Assembly: GCA_005239435.1 (NCBI GenBank)
Contig: SZNP01000001.1
Location: 1,178,001-1,242,000 of the forward strand
Length of the DNA: 64,000 bases
Direction: 5' to 3'
Origin: Halorussus salinisoli
Lineage (GTDB): Archaea > Halobacteriota > Halobacteria > Halobacteriales > Haladaptataceae
Positions 8,572-17,548 of the stretch are shown one piece after another. The position numbers and the translations under genes were made by a program. The notes under the pieces are model-generated. The model did no database searches, was not told the DNA's origin, and was given only the letters and a program-made list of their open reading frames with translations. Position 1 is the first letter of the stretch. Each line of letters opens with the position of its first letter.

Positions 8572-9627
8572 TCAGGGCTCTTGTTGCTCCTTCGGAAGCG
8601 CGAGTACGTTCTCCCTACCGAGCCTGAAGCTCTCTATCTTGCCCTGCTCGCGGAGGCTCCCGACGACCTGACTCGTCTTGGCCTCGGTCCACCCGAGTTC
8701 GTCCACCACGGCTTTCTGCTTGACACGACCGCCGCGGCGTTCGAGCAGTCGGAGGACGCGCTCCTCGTTGCTCAGCAGACCCTCGGGCGGTTCGTCGGTC
8801 GGCCGGTCGTCGCGCTCGTCGCGGTTGCGGTAGAGCCACGCGACGATGCCGACGATGGCGGCGAGAACCGCGAGCGCGCCCGCCGCGGCGGCGACGGCGT
8901 TCCACGGAACGTCCGGCCCACCCGCCCCGGGCGCGTCGAGGACGATTCGGGGTTCGTTGCCCGCGAACTCGATGGGGCCGTTCCAGACGACCGCCTGGTC
9001 GCGCTCCTCGTAACCGGTTTCGGGTTTCGGCTGTATCGTCGTCGCCTCGTACTCGTCGGGCCACTTGACCAGCAGTCTGGTCTTCTCGTTGAGAATCAGT
9101 CCCGACAGCGAGTCGCCGATTCGGATCTCCCCGTCCGAGACGGCGGCGAACCCGTGCCACTCGAACGAGTAGACCACCACGCCGTATCGCTGGGGGAACT
9201 CCCGGATTTCGGCCCGAACGGAGTAGTTCCTCCCCGCCATCTCCCGGCCCGTCGACTGCTCGGCGCTCCGAAGCGTGCTGTTCATCCGGCCGACGAACTG
9301 CTGGCTGTACCGGGTCGAGTTGTTCTCGATGTCGGACTTGTACCCCCGGAACGCCGCGGTCGTCTCGGAGTCGTCGAGGCGGGTTCGGTAGACGACTTGC
9401 CACTCCGCGGTCCCGTTCCCGTGGACTCGAACGTCGAGAACGACAGTGTCGGGCGTGACCTGTTGCATCTGGGCCTGGGCCGTCGCGCGGTCGGTCGCCC
9501 GCTCGGTGAGGTCGGACTCCGCTTGCGCCGCGCCAGTGGCGCTCGTCGCTACACCGGCGGCTGTGCCGACCGCGGCCACGAGACAGAAGACCGCGGCGAG
9601 CATCGCTACGAACTGTCGCGGCCCCAT
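8572..9627 (-). CDS. Membrane-anchored winged-helix regulator with extracellular domain
   Basis: 351 residues. It has a Sec-type signal (1-35), then an extracytoplasmic beta-rich domain (about 55-235; VVLDVRVHGNGTAEWQVVYR, RLLVKWPDEYEA). A single membrane helix follows (VAAAAGALAVLAAIVGIVAWLY, about 247-268), then a C-terminal winged helix (LLSNEERVLRLLERRGGRVKQ and EAKTSQVVGSLREQGKI, about 285-345). This layout matches haloarchaeal DUF7345/DUF7343-type proteins, where an external domain could signal to a cytoplasmic DNA-binding head. The signalling role is inference. The neighbouring glycosylated exported protein may be part of the same surface response. Confidence 0.8.
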   Translation of the reverse strand: MGPRQFVAMLAAVFCLVAAVGTAAGVATSATGAAQAESDLTERATDRATAQAQMQQVTPDTVVLDVRVHGNGTAEWQVVYRTRLDDSETTAAFRGYKSDIENNSTRYSQQFVGRMNSTLRSAEQSTGREMAGRNYSVRAEIREFPQRYGVVVYSFEWHGFAAVSDGEIRIGDSLSGLILNEKTRLLVKWPDEYEATTIQPKPETGYEERDQAVVWNGPIEFAGNEPRIVLDAPGAGGPDVPWNAVAAAAGALAVLAAIVGIVAWLYRNRDERDDRPTDEPPEGLLSNEERVLRLLERRGGRVKQKAVVDELGWTEAKTSQVVGSLREQGKIESFRLGRENVLALPKEQQEP

Positions 9628-9869
9628 TCGTCCGTACGTCCGACGCGCAAGGAAAAAGGGGTTGCGTCGTTTTGGGTCGTCTTACCGCGTAGGCGACCGT
9701 TCCACGGCTCGTTTCTTCGGCGTAGGGCATCGTTACTCGGGTTACGACCGACTTGCGACGTTTAACTCGGATTAATTCGGTCCCAACCCGTCCTCAGGCC
9801 CAGCAATCGGCTTTCAGAGTTTGGGGGCTTGAAGCACCTGTCCGCCCTCGTGAGAGGTGGCGAGATAGC

Positions 9870-10178
9870 ATGTCGAAGACGGAAACGCACACGGTCGACG
9901 CGGTGGAGTACGAGAGCGAGACACCCCTGCGCGTGCAGGCAGACTGGTCGGGCACCGAGACCCTGGATTCGGCGATAACCTGCGCGATTTCCCGGGCGAC
10001 CGGAGTCTCGGTGACCGAACTCGCACCCCTCTACGAGTACATGGACCCCGACGCGCTCCACGAGTTCGTCGCGTCAATGCGCGACCGCGAGACGGAGACG
10101 AGTATCACGTTCCAGTACGAGGGCCACGACGTGACCGTCCGAGGAGACGGCGAGATACTGGTGTGGCCGCCGCGGTAG
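9870..10178 (+). CDS. HalOD1 output-domain protein
   Basis: A stand-alone 102-residue HalOD1 domain, a module found almost only in haloarchaea and usually attached to or encoded near signalling proteins. The core reads SAITCAISRATGVSVTELAPLYEYMDPDALHEF, followed by ITFQYEGHDVTVRGDGEILVWP. The ATG at 9870 was preferred over an upstream frame starting at 9753, which has no conserved sequence. No partner sensor is adjacent. Confidence 0.85.
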   Translation: MSKTETHTVDAVEYESETPLRVQADWSGTETLDSAITCAISRATGVSVTELAPLYEYMDPDALHEFVASMRDRETETSITFQYEGHDVTVRGDGEILVWPPR

Positions 10179-10189
10179 GCGGGTCTGGG

Positions 10190-10325
10190 CGTTGCGGTCC
10201 GGCGAGTCGGTCGGCCCCCTTCGTCCGGAGTCGGCCGATTCAGCCCTCGTCCGGAATCTGTTTCCCCGGCCTTCCTTCGAAGTCGGCCCAGCCCTCGCTC
10301 GAAATCGGTCGGTCCGGTCCTCACC
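10190..10325. repeat. Degenerate repeat of a CGAAGTCGGCC-like motif
   Basis: Between two convergent genes there are several imperfect copies of GTCCGGAGTCGGCC / CCTTCGAAGTCGGCCC / CTCGAAATCGGTCGG / CCCGAAGTCGGCC, spaced about 30 bp apart. They are too divergent to define a unit length with confidence and look like decayed simple-sequence DNA. Confidence 0.35.
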
Positions 10326-11778
10326 CGAAGTCGGCCAGTCCGGCCTGACTGTCGTCGGTGTCGTCCCCGCTGGCCTCGGCCTCCGAGTCCCGGTCCCCGT
10401 CCGCTTCGGCCTCCGAGTCATCTTCGGCGGTCTCTCCGCCGTCGTCGTCGCGCTGGGACCCGAAACTCCCCTCGAACGCGCCCCCGGAGTGTTCCACGGC
10501 CGCCTCCTCGCGGAGGTTCTCGGCCTCCTCCACGACGTTCTGAACCTTGTTGGTGTCTTTCCCCGACCCAGTGACGAACGAGACGTGTTCGGCTTCGAGG
10601 TCGTACTTCGCGGCCATCGCTATCGTCATCTCGCGGTTCTTGCAGTGGTGGGTCATCGCCGCGAGGAACGGGAGTATCTCCCGGCGGGCGGTGGACATGC
10701 TCACGCCGTCGGTCTCGGCGATTTTCCGAGCCACGTAGTCGCGCTTCTTCCGGTTGCCCTTCGAACTCCCGAGCTTTCGCCAGTAACTCGGCGGGCCGTA
10801 CCGGGTCCACCCGCCCTTGTCGCCCTGCCGAGACGCCGCGACTCCGGCCGCGATGTTGTCGGTGGCGTAGCGCCACATCGAGTAGTCCTGCGTGGCCCGA
10901 ACCCGACCCAGCCACTTGTCGGCGTTCGAGAGGAAGTCGTAGGCAGTCGCGAGTTCCGCGCCCTCGTAGTCCTTGGGCACGTTGTCCTCGACCCAGTTCA
11001 GCAGGTCGTCGGGCGTCTCGTCTACGTCGTAGGACTCCTGGAGCGCGCCCTGGGCGTCTTCCTCCTTGAAGAGTGCGTCGAGGAAGTCGAAGATGCCGCT
11101 GGTCCGGTCGCGCTCGCCCGTGACGGTCACGTCGTCCTCGGTGAGTCGCTCGCTGGTCTCGGCGATGGCTTGCAGGTCGTTGACCGCCGACCGGAGATCG
11201 CCGTCGTTCTTGTCGGCGATGGCCCGGAGCGCCGCTTTCTCGTACTCGACGCCCTCCTGCTTGCAGATGTGACGGAGGGCTGGCACGATGGACCGGGCGG
11301 CCACGTCGCGGAACTCGATGGTCTCGCAGTTGTTCCGCAGGGTCTTCGACATGTCGTAGAACTCGTTGGCGATGAGAACCATCGGCTGTCCGGCGTCCTT
11401 GACGACGTCGGTGATGGCCTTCGACCCGCCCCTGTCGACGTTGCCGTGGAGGTTGTCGGCCTCGTCCATGATAACGAGTTGCCGCCCGTCGGCGTTCCCG
11501 GTCAGCGCCTGATTCTGGGAGGCTCCTCCGGCGAGTTTCTCCACGACGTCCGCGGTCCGAGTGTCGCTCGCGTTCAGTTCGATGGTCGGCCACCCCATGT
11601 CGTTGGCCAGCGCGTGGGCCGCGGAGGTCTTTCCGACGCCAGGACTGCCGTGGACGACGACGGCGTCTCGGTGGTCGTCCCACGTCTGGGCCCACTCCCG
11701 CAACTGGTCGCGGGCCTTGTTGTTCCCGCGAATCTCGGAGAGGGAGGAGGGCCGATACTTCTCGGTCCAGTCGGTCAT
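10321..11778 (-). CDS. rfcL: Replication factor C large subunit
   Basis: Clamp-loader large subunit that opens PCNA at primer-template junctions; 485 residues. AAA+ motifs are clear: WTEKYRPSSLSEIRGN at the start, Walker A HGSPGVGKTSAAH (about 45-55), Walker B LVIMDEADN (about 107) and sensor 1 MVLIANE. A C-terminal helical collar domain and a long acidic low-complexity tail follow (about 425-470), and the protein ends QAGLADFG, a PIP-box-like PCNA-binding motif. The acidic tail is a haloarchaeal trait. The neighbouring genes are convergent or divergent, so it is monocistronic. Confidence 0.96.
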   Translation of the reverse strand: MTDWTEKYRPSSLSEIRGNNKARDQLREWAQTWDDHRDAVVVHGSPGVGKTSAAHALANDMGWPTIELNASDTRTADVVEKLAGGASQNQALTGNADGRQLVIMDEADNLHGNVDRGGSKAITDVVKDAGQPMVLIANEFYDMSKTLRNNCETIEFRDVAARSIVPALRHICKQEGVEYEKAALRAIADKNDGDLRSAVNDLQAIAETSERLTEDDVTVTGERDRTSGIFDFLDALFKEEDAQGALQESYDVDETPDDLLNWVEDNVPKDYEGAELATAYDFLSNADKWLGRVRATQDYSMWRYATDNIAAGVAASRQGDKGGWTRYGPPSYWRKLGSSKGNRKKRDYVARKIAETDGVSMSTARREILPFLAAMTHHCKNREMTIAMAAKYDLEAEHVSFVTGSGKDTNKVQNVVEEAENLREEAAVEHSGGAFEGSFGSQRDDDGGETAEDDSEAEADGDRDSEAEASGDDTDDSQAGLADFG

Positions 11779-11990
11779 TGTGCGTCAGTAGGGGTGAACG
11801 GCGTTTAGTGGTTGCGGAGAACTACTCGTCTTCGACGAGCGACTCGTCCGGAAGTAGCGCTCGGATTCCCCGGTCTCGACCCGGACGACCTGACCGGTCG
11901 GAAAGAGACGAACGCGGGTACTGGACGCTCCCCGCGACCGGTTCACACGCGCAGGCAACGTTTTTAGGGTGAGCCTACGATGCTCCTGAC

Positions 11991-12578
11991 ATGTTCCCGG
12001 AGCGAATCGAGACCGACCGATTGGAACTGACCGCGCTCACGCCCGAGAACGTGGACGTGTTGGAGTACTACGACATCGCCTCCGGGAACTCCGGCGACGA
12101 CGTCGAAGCCATCACCGAGTACCTGCCGTGGGAGCCACACCACACCCCCAAGGAGACGAAGGATTTTCTCGAAGGCCTCGCCAAACGGCGCGAAGCGGGC
12201 GAGAACGCCGAGTTCGTCGTTCGACCCGAGTCGGACGACCGCATCGCTGGCGCGGTCGGTCTCTGTCCCGACTGGGACCGCCGGACGGCCGAACTCGGTA
12301 TCTGGCTCCGCGAACCCTTCTGGGGCCGGGGATACTACGCCGAGGCGTTCGGCGAACTCGCCGGAGTCGCGTTCGACAGCCTCGACCTCCAGGTAGTCGA
12401 AATCGTCCACCGCCACGGCAACGAGAACTCCCGGCGCGCGACCGAGAAGTTCGTCGAGCGACTGGGCGGCAGACACGAGGGCCGCCTCCGGAACTACTGG
12501 GTCGGTCCCGGCGGCCCGGCCGACGCCCATCGCTACACCGTCACGCGGGCCGAGTACGAAGCGACGAAGGGGGACTGA
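11991..12578 (+). CDS. GNAT acetyltransferase, RimJ/RimL type
   Basis: 195 residues. The N-terminal RIETDRLELTALTPENVDVL is typical of RimJ/RimL-like N-acetyltransferases. The acetyl-CoA-binding loop appears as PFWGRGYYAEAFGELAGVAF (about 108-128), followed by VHRHGNENSRRATEKFVERLGG. The substrate (a protein N-terminus or a small amine) is unknown. The 16-bp gap to the following small gene suggests an operon. Confidence 0.88.
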   Translation: MFPERIETDRLELTALTPENVDVLEYYDIASGNSGDDVEAITEYLPWEPHHTPKETKDFLEGLAKRREAGENAEFVVRPESDDRIAGAVGLCPDWDRRTAELGIWLREPFWGRGYYAEAFGELAGVAFDSLDLQVVEIVHRHGNENSRRATEKFVERLGGRHEGRLRNYWVGPGGPADAHRYTVTRAEYEATKGD

Positions 12579-12594
12579 CGAGAACCGACCTCAC

Positions 12595-12825
12595 ATGACC
12601 GACGAGCGATTCGACGTTCACGACCATCGACACGCACTGAAACTCCACAGAGACACCGGCGAGACCCAACTCTGGGAGAATCGGAAGGGTCTCGACTGCC
12701 CGGCCTGCGAGGAGTCGTTTTCGGACCTCCTGGTCTCCGAGAAGCGGTACAACGGCTTCAACCCGCCCGACGGCCGGTTCTGCGTCGTCCGAGAAGAAGG
12801 TCGGATTCTCGTCTTCACTCACTGA
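12595..12825 (+). CDS. Small haloarchaeal protein with one CPxC motif
   Basis: 76 residues, beginning MTDERFDVHDHRHALKLHRD, with a single CPAC pair near residue 35 and NGFNPPDGRFCVVREEG near the end. It resembles a conserved haloarchaeal family that databases sometimes label as a flagella-cluster protein (DUF7385-like). That label is positional rather than functional, and I see no archaellum genes here. Its 3' end overlaps the convergent amidohydrolase by 11 bp. Confidence 0.75.
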   Translation: MTDERFDVHDHRHALKLHRDTGETQLWENRKGLDCPACEESFSDLLVSEKRYNGFNPPDGRFCVVREEGRILVFTH

Positions 12826-14014
12826 GTTCGCCGACGCCGCCGACGCCGAACGCTTCTCCCGCGACGACTTCGCCGCCCTTGACGACCGTCTCCGGGTCGC
12901 GGAGCGTCCCGAGGTCTTCGAGCGGGTCGCCTTCGACCACGAGGAAGTCGGCGAAGGCTCCGGGTTCGAGGACTCCCGTCTCGTCCAATCCGATCACCTC
13001 GGCCGCCCGGCCGGTCATGGCGACGAGCGCGTCGTGAGGGTCCATGCCGTACTCGACCATGAACGAGAGTTCGGTCGCGTTCGCGCCGTGGTAGTTGAAG
13101 GGCGTCCCGGCGTCGGTGCCGCCGACGATTTCGACGCCCGCTTCGACCGCGGCCGCGAACGAGTCGAGGTGACGCTCGTAGACGTCGTTGGTCTTCTCGA
13201 GCGCCTCGTCGGTCGCGTGGTCGGCGTTCCGGACGATGTGGTAGGGTGCCGAGAGCGTCGGCACCAGCACCACGTCCTCGGCCACGAGCAGGTCGATGGT
13301 CGCCTCGTCGAGGAAGGTGCCGTGTTCGACGGTGTCCACGCCCGCCTCGACCGCGGCCTGCACGCCCTCTGCGCCGTGTGCGTGGGCCGCGACGTGGACG
13401 CCGCGGCGGTGGGCCTCGTCCACCAGGGCGTCCATCTCCTCGTCGGTGAACGCGGGCGAGTTGGGGTCGGTCCCGGGCGTCGTCACCCCGCCGGTCGCCA
13501 TGAACTTGATGAACTGCGCGCCTCGCTTGACCTGCTCGCGGACCGCCTTCCGGCACTCGGTCGGCCCGTCTACTTCCCGACCGAGGTGGTGGCCGTGCCC
13601 GCCCGTGATGGTGATGGAGCGACAGTTGGCGGCCATCCGCGGGCCGGGCACGTCGCCGCGCTCGACGTGTTCGGCCAGCACCACGTCGAGGTCGCGCGCG
13701 CCCATCGCCCGGACGCCAGTGACCCCGGATTCGAGGGTCTTGCGCGCGTTCTTCGCCTCGGTCAGCATCAGTTCGGCGTCGCTCGTCGTCACGACGTCGG
13801 CGACGCTGGCCTCGCCGGACAGCGAGAAGTGGACGTGAGCGTCCACCAGTCCCGGTACGACGGTCTTCCCCGAGAGGTCGTAAATCGGTTCGTCGTCTCT
13901 GGAGTCGGCGTCGCCGACGGCCTCGACCCGTCCGGAGCCGGGGTCGAAGCGGAGCGAAGCGTCCTCGAAGCGTTCGCCGGTCCCGTCCAACACTCGGACG
14001 TCACGTAGAATCAT
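12815..14014 (-). CDS. Amidohydrolase (imidazolonepropionase/prolidase-like)
   Basis: Metal-dependent hydrolase of cyclic amides or dipeptide-like compounds; 399 residues. The chosen ATG (complement at 12012+2000, i.e. 14012-14014) opens MILRDVRVLDGTGERFED, the usual small beta-sandwich strand of this superfamily. The metal-site motif VDAHVHFSLSG (about 55), HAHGAEGVQAAVEAGVDTVEHG (about 225-250) and GGTDAGTPFNYHG (about 310) provide the ligands. The closest known groups are COG1228 amidohydrolases, including Xaa-Pro dipeptidases. A longer reading frame to 14383 adds Arg-rich sequence with no homology and was rejected. Confidence 0.9.
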   Translation of the reverse strand: MILRDVRVLDGTGERFEDASLRFDPGSGRVEAVGDADSRDDEPIYDLSGKTVVPGLVDAHVHFSLSGEASVADVVTTSDAELMLTEAKNARKTLESGVTGVRAMGARDLDVVLAEHVERGDVPGPRMAANCRSITITGGHGHHLGREVDGPTECRKAVREQVKRGAQFIKFMATGGVTTPGTDPNSPAFTDEEMDALVDEAHRRGVHVAAHAHGAEGVQAAVEAGVDTVEHGTFLDEATIDLLVAEDVVLVPTLSAPYHIVRNADHATDEALEKTNDVYERHLDSFAAAVEAGVEIVGGTDAGTPFNYHGANATELSFMVEYGMDPHDALVAMTGRAAEVIGLDETGVLEPGAFADFLVVEGDPLEDLGTLRDPETVVKGGEVVAGEAFGVGGVGELSE

Positions 14015-14146
14015 TTGGTGGACATTCCCATTCTGCTCCCTTGAATCCCGCGAATACGCTCTCCGTCGGGCGCGGCGTCGGCCGAGGTGTCGCCGCGCAG
14101 TCGTCGGGCCACAAGATACTCTAATCGGCAGTGGGTCGCTCCGGAC

Positions 14147-14737
14147 ATGACCACGGCAGAAGAAACGACGCTGGCGAGCGGCGGACTCGTCCGCCGCGCT
14201 ACGCTCGCCCGCGGCGCTATCGCGGGCGTCGGCGCGTGGTTGCTCGGCTATCTGGTCGCCTACGTCTGGAAGTCCGAAACCGTCGTGGAGGCGTTGGAAG
14301 GCGTCGGTTTCGTCTCTCGACTGCTCGGCGGCGAGGCGATTCCGGCCTGGAAGGGCGTGACGTGGCTGTTCCTGAACGCTCACTTCGTCGCCACGCGGTT
14401 CCCGACCATCGCGGGCGGAACTCGCACGACGAACGTCGTAACCGGCGAAGAGGGTTCGACCCTCCTACTCGCGCTCCCGGCGCTGCTGTTGGTCGTCGCG
14501 GGAGTAGTTGCGGCTTACGGCCGCTCCGGACTCGCCGAGCGAGTCGCGGCAGGTGCGTCCGTCGCACTCGGCTATCTCCCACTCTCGGCCGGGGCCGCGT
14601 TCCTGACGTCCCACGCCATCGGCGACACCGAGGCGGCTATCTCGGCCGACCCCGTGACCGCGATTCTGCTCGCTGGCGTGGTCTATCCGGCAGTTTTCGG
14701 GGCATTCGGCGGGGCCGTCGCCGGGCTACTGGAGTAA
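14147..14737 (+). CDS. Haloarchaeal multi-pass membrane protein
   Basis: 196 residues with five or so hydrophobic segments (about 25-45, 70-90, 105-125, 135-160 and 175-195), starting MTTAEETTLASGGLVRR. It lacks transporter signatures I recognise. The region NTTH-free loop TRFPTIAGGTRTTNVVTGEE is the most distinctive part. It is preceded by a short AT-containing promoter and is divergent from the amidohydrolase. The function is unknown; it is conserved-looking and real by codon pattern. Confidence 0.75.
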   Translation: MTTAEETTLASGGLVRRATLARGAIAGVGAWLLGYLVAYVWKSETVVEALEGVGFVSRLLGGEAIPAWKGVTWLFLNAHFVATRFPTIAGGTRTTNVVTGEEGSTLLLALPALLLVVAGVVAAYGRSGLAERVAAGASVALGYLPLSAGAAFLTSHAIGDTEAAISADPVTAILLAGVVYPAVFGAFGGAVAGLLE

Positions 14738-15014
14738 CCGGCGCTGGCCGAGACGGATTGATTGCGCCACGTCACCGACGAATGATACTGGCGTTTCGAG
14801 GTTCTAGTCCGCCGTTTAGGACGGTATTAGCGTTTTGTAGTCGGTGGGGCAGTTCTAACAGGACGTTAGGAGTCGAAGGCGGCGTGCGATTGGATATACG
14901 GAGTGGCTTACGAACGGCGAGGAGGCGATTACCGCTCTGGAGGGACGGCTTGGAGGTGGAAACAGTGCAAAACGTTCGCACGCCTCAAAAGGTTCGGGAG
15001 CCAACTAATTTTCG
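14738..15014. other. Intergenic stretch without a convincing gene
   Basis: About 280 bp with a less GC-rich composition than its neighbours and no reading frame that looks coding. It ends at a possible microprotein start. It may be the remnant of a gene, but no frame shows recognisable sequence. Confidence 0.4.
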
Positions 15015-15122
15015 ATGGAAGATTGGTATGACTTCTGTGGGCAGGAACAGCGAATCGTGAAAACAGTCTCGTGGCAACCGAACATGTGCCGCGAGTGCGG
15101 GAACTCGATAGAAGCGACGTAG
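15015..15122 (+). CDS. Possible 35-residue zinc-finger microprotein
   Basis: An ATG at 15015 opens MEDWYDFCGQEQ and runs to CRECGNSIEAT with TAG at 15120-15122. Three or four Cys (FCG near residue 8, MCRECG near 25-28) give a zinc-ribbon-like pattern. Haloarchaea encode many tiny CPxCG proteins, so a real gene is plausible. The first knuckle has only one Cys, which weakens the case. There is no clear promoter. Confidence 0.4.
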   Translation: MEDWYDFCGQEQRIVKTVSWQPNMCRECGNSIEAT

Positions 15123-15141
15123 CCGCGTTTCGCTGGCTTCG

Positions 15142-15750
15142 TTACTCCAACTTCCGGGCGACCATCTCGCCCCAGTGTTCGAAGCCGTGACGTTCGTAGA
15201 AGGACCGGGCGCGGTCGTTCTCGCGGTCCACGTCGAGGATGAGTCGGTCGAGCGGCAGGTCCTGGTCGTGGGCGAACGCGACTGCGGCGTCCATCAGGTC
15301 GTCCGCGACGCCGGCCCCGCGGTACTCCGGTCGGACGTAGATTTCGTTCAGGACCGCGGCGTCCCAGATCATCGCCAACTGCTGGGGTAGGACGAAGACG
15401 TAGCCCGCGAGCGCCGGGCCGTCCTGCTCCTCGGACTTATTTCCGTTGCTTTCAGCACTACTTGTATTTCCCTCCGGAATGTCTTCGTTGCTCTCTGCGA
15501 CGTTCGAGTCCACGTCGTCGGGCCGGACCTCGGCCACGGTCAGACACCGCGGGTCGTGCTTCGTACACCAGAACACCCAGTCGAGGTATCGCTCGCCGTA
15601 CTCGTCGGTGAGTTTCCCCTCGTAGGTCGCCTGCTTGTCGTCGCCGCCCGTTCCCGACCCGAGACCCAACTCGAAGCCTCGTTTGAGGTCCCACAGGTCG
15701 CGGGGGTCGCGGTCGGGGTCGTAGGGTCGAAGTCGGATGTCGTCGCTCAT
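15142..15750 (-). CDS. GNAT acetyltransferase
   Basis: 202 residues, starting MSDDIRLRPYDPDRDPRDLW at the ATG complementing 15748-15750. The GNAT core is at the C-terminus: LNEIYVRPEYRGAGVADDLM (about 150-170) binds acetyl-CoA, and DRENDRARSFYERHGF closes the fold. A Ser/Asn/Glu-rich insert (about 90-115) sits between strands. The substrate is unknown. The longer frame reaching 16404 overlaps the next gene in another frame and is not used. Confidence 0.88.
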   Translation of the reverse strand: MSDDIRLRPYDPDRDPRDLWDLKRGFELGLGSGTGGDDKQATYEGKLTDEYGERYLDWVFWCTKHDPRCLTVAEVRPDDVDSNVAESNEDIPEGNTSSAESNGNKSEEQDGPALAGYVFVLPQQLAMIWDAAVLNEIYVRPEYRGAGVADDLMDAAVAFAHDQDLPLDRLILDVDRENDRARSFYERHGFEHWGEMVARKLE

Positions 15751-15884
15751 ACCCGGCGCTTGGCGGACCGGGATGTTAGCGGTTGCGTGTTCGGTCGTGG
15801 AGCGAGCCTCGGAGGTCGACGTGGAACCGGCCGTGAGTTCGGGAACCTCCCGGTTCGACTTCCTCCGGTTCGACTCCGACCGTC

Positions 15885-16610
15885 TCAGTCGCGGCGTTCC
15901 ATCCAGACCCGGAGACCGACCACCGAGTAGCCAGTCAGCGCGAGCAAGGCGCGCTCGCCGGTGTACGCGATGGGGAAGAGTCGCTCGACGCTCCCGTCCT
16001 CCGCGCCCTTCTGGGGGTCCACGCCGGTGCTGTAGTGGGTGTTCTCGGTCGTCGGCGCGGGGTCGGAGTCGCCGCCGGTCGCTCCGTCGCCCGACTCCGC
16101 TCCGCCGCTCGCCTCCGGCCCGGGGTTCGCGCCGTCGGCCGGCAGGAGGGCGTCGGTCAGTGCCTCGAAGTCGAGGCTCACGAGCGTCTGGACGAACCCT
16201 TCTTCGGTCGAGTAGAACACCTTCCCCGAGAGGTCGTAGAACCGGTCGTGGACCGGGTAAAACAGGTTCACGCCGTTGAAGAAGGCGTCGAGACCGATGC
16301 CCGCGAAGGTGACGGCGACGATGCTGACCCACGCGACTCTGACGCCGCGCGCGCCCCACCGCGAGCGCACGAGCGACCGGTCCCGCCGTTTCACGTCCCA
16401 CCACAGCACGACCCCGCCGAACAGGGGCAGGAGGAGGGTGTGGAACGCCGCCCGATGGGCACCGTCTATCCAGAAGCCGACGAACACGTCGAAGTCCACC
16501 AGCGCCACGGCCGCCATCACCACCGCCACCGCCTTCCCGTCGAACTGTTCGGCGAGCAGCGCCGTCCCGACCAACCCCGCGAGCGCGACGTGAACCACCG
16601 TCGATGGCAT
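15885..16610 (-). CDS. Membrane-bound metal-dependent hydrolase, YdjM/LexA-binding type
   Basis: 241 residues, starting MPSTVVHVALAGLVGTALLA. The early His (VVH, residue 7) and VDFDVF after the second helix match the HxxxG and D-x-D pattern of the YdjM family (DUF457), integral membrane proteins predicted to be metal-dependent hydrolases. Four hydrophobic segments flank a large Gly/Ala/Asp-rich loop (about 155-200). The last helix is ALLALTGYSVVGLRVWM. The physiological substrate is unknown. It is divergent from the COG1709-type regulator, with a shared promoter region at 16611-16716. Confidence 0.85.
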   Translation of the reverse strand: MPSTVVHVALAGLVGTALLAEQFDGKAVAVVMAAVALVDFDVFVGFWIDGAHRAAFHTLLLPLFGGVVLWWDVKRRDRSLVRSRWGARGVRVAWVSIVAVTFAGIGLDAFFNGVNLFYPVHDRFYDLSGKVFYSTEEGFVQTLVSLDFEALTDALLPADGANPGPEASGGAESGDGATGGDSDPAPTTENTHYSTGVDPQKGAEDGSVERLFPIAYTGERALLALTGYSVVGLRVWMERRD

Positions 16611-16716
16611 GGATGGTATTTGGGACCGATAGGCATTATCAGTTTCCCGGCGTGTTCGGCGAACGTCGAACCCCGATTTCGATACGTTTTTCCGAACGAC
16701 CCGCCCACTCCGGACC

Positions 16717-17430
16717 ATGACCGATGCGACCGACCCCCGCGAGGACCTCGCCGAGCGCATCGCGGGCGAGATAGCTCTCAGCGACGACCCCGGCGCGACC
16801 CTCCGGAAGTGGCGGACCGACTTCGGCGTCTCCCAGACCGACCTCGCCGACCACCTCGAGGTGTCGTCGTCGGTCGTCAGTGACTACGAGAGCGGGCGGC
16901 GCGAGAGTCCGGGCATCGGCGTCGTGTCCCGACTCGTGACCGCCCTGCTCGACATCGACGAGCGCCGCGGCGGCGACCGAATCCGCCAGTACGCCCGGGT
17001 CCTCTCGGCGGGATTCGAGAGCGACATCGTGAACGACCTCAGAGAGTACCCGACTCAAGTTTCACTCGACCGATTCTACGACGCGGTCGGTGCCACCGAA
17101 CTCGCGGGCGGCGAACAGCACCACGTCACCGGACACACCGTCATCGACAGCATAGAAGCCATCACGCGACTCTCCAGCGAGGAGTTCTACCGACTCTACG
17201 GCCAGAGCACCTCCCGCGCCCTGATGTTCACCAACGTCACCCGCGGGGAGTCGCCGCTGGTCGCCATGCGCGTGGTGAATCCCACGCCGAACGCGGTGGT
17301 CCTCCACGGACTCGAACGCGACGACCTCTGGGACCACGCCGAGAAGATGGCCCGCCTCGACGGGTTCTCGCTGGCGATTACGAACGAACCTATCGACGAC
17401 GTGCTGAAGGCGCTCCGGGAGTTCCCGTAG
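16717..17430 (+). CDS. XRE-type transcriptional regulator (COG1709-like)
   Basis: 237 residues. A helix-turn-helix at about 28-85 reads LRKWRTDFGVSQTDLADHLE and SSSVVSDYESGRRESPG. A conserved archaeal C-terminal domain follows (about 115-235), with EEFYRLYGQSTSRALMFTNV and RVVNPTPNAVVLHG, as in COG1709 predicted regulators. It lies directly upstream of the beta-alpha proteasome genes, separated by a hairpin and a TATA box, so it has its own transcript but may control its neighbours. That regulatory link is inference from position only. Confidence 0.88.
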   Translation: MTDATDPREDLAERIAGEIALSDDPGATLRKWRTDFGVSQTDLADHLEVSSSVVSDYESGRRESPGIGVVSRLVTALLDIDERRGGDRIRQYARVLSAGFESDIVNDLREYPTQVSLDRFYDAVGATELAGGEQHHVTGHTVIDSIEAITRLSSEEFYRLYGQSTSRALMFTNVTRGESPLVAMRVVNPTPNAVVLHGLERDDLWDHAEKMARLDGFSLAITNEPIDDVLKALREFP

Positions 17431-17471
17431 TTTTCCCCCGATGGTCTCGCCGATTTCCGTCGGACGCTAGT

Positions 17472-17486
17472 CGGACCTTCGGTCCG
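17472..17486 (+). terminator. Short GC hairpin after the XRE regulator
   Basis: CGGACC-TTC-GGTCCG, a perfect 6-bp stem, lies 42 bp after the regulator stop and just before the proteasome promoter. Confidence 0.4.
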
Positions 17487-17497
17487 CACCCTCGGCT

Positions 17498-17512
17498 AAA
17501 ATATATTTTAGC
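17498..17512 (+). promoter_or_regulatory. TATA box of the proteasome operon
   Basis: AAAATATATTTTAG is a strong archaeal TATA element in otherwise GC-rich DNA, about 40 bp before the beta-subunit ATG at 17549. This predicts a short 5' leader. Confidence 0.6.
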
Positions 17513-17548
17513 TAACACTTTTCGGTGGCTGGCCCCTACGGAAGTTCG

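Noticed and set aside
14015..14383. Upstream extension of the amidohydrolase frame
   Set aside because: Arg-rich, overlaps the divergent promoter of the membrane protein and lacks homology; the beta-strand MILRDVRVLDG is the natural start.
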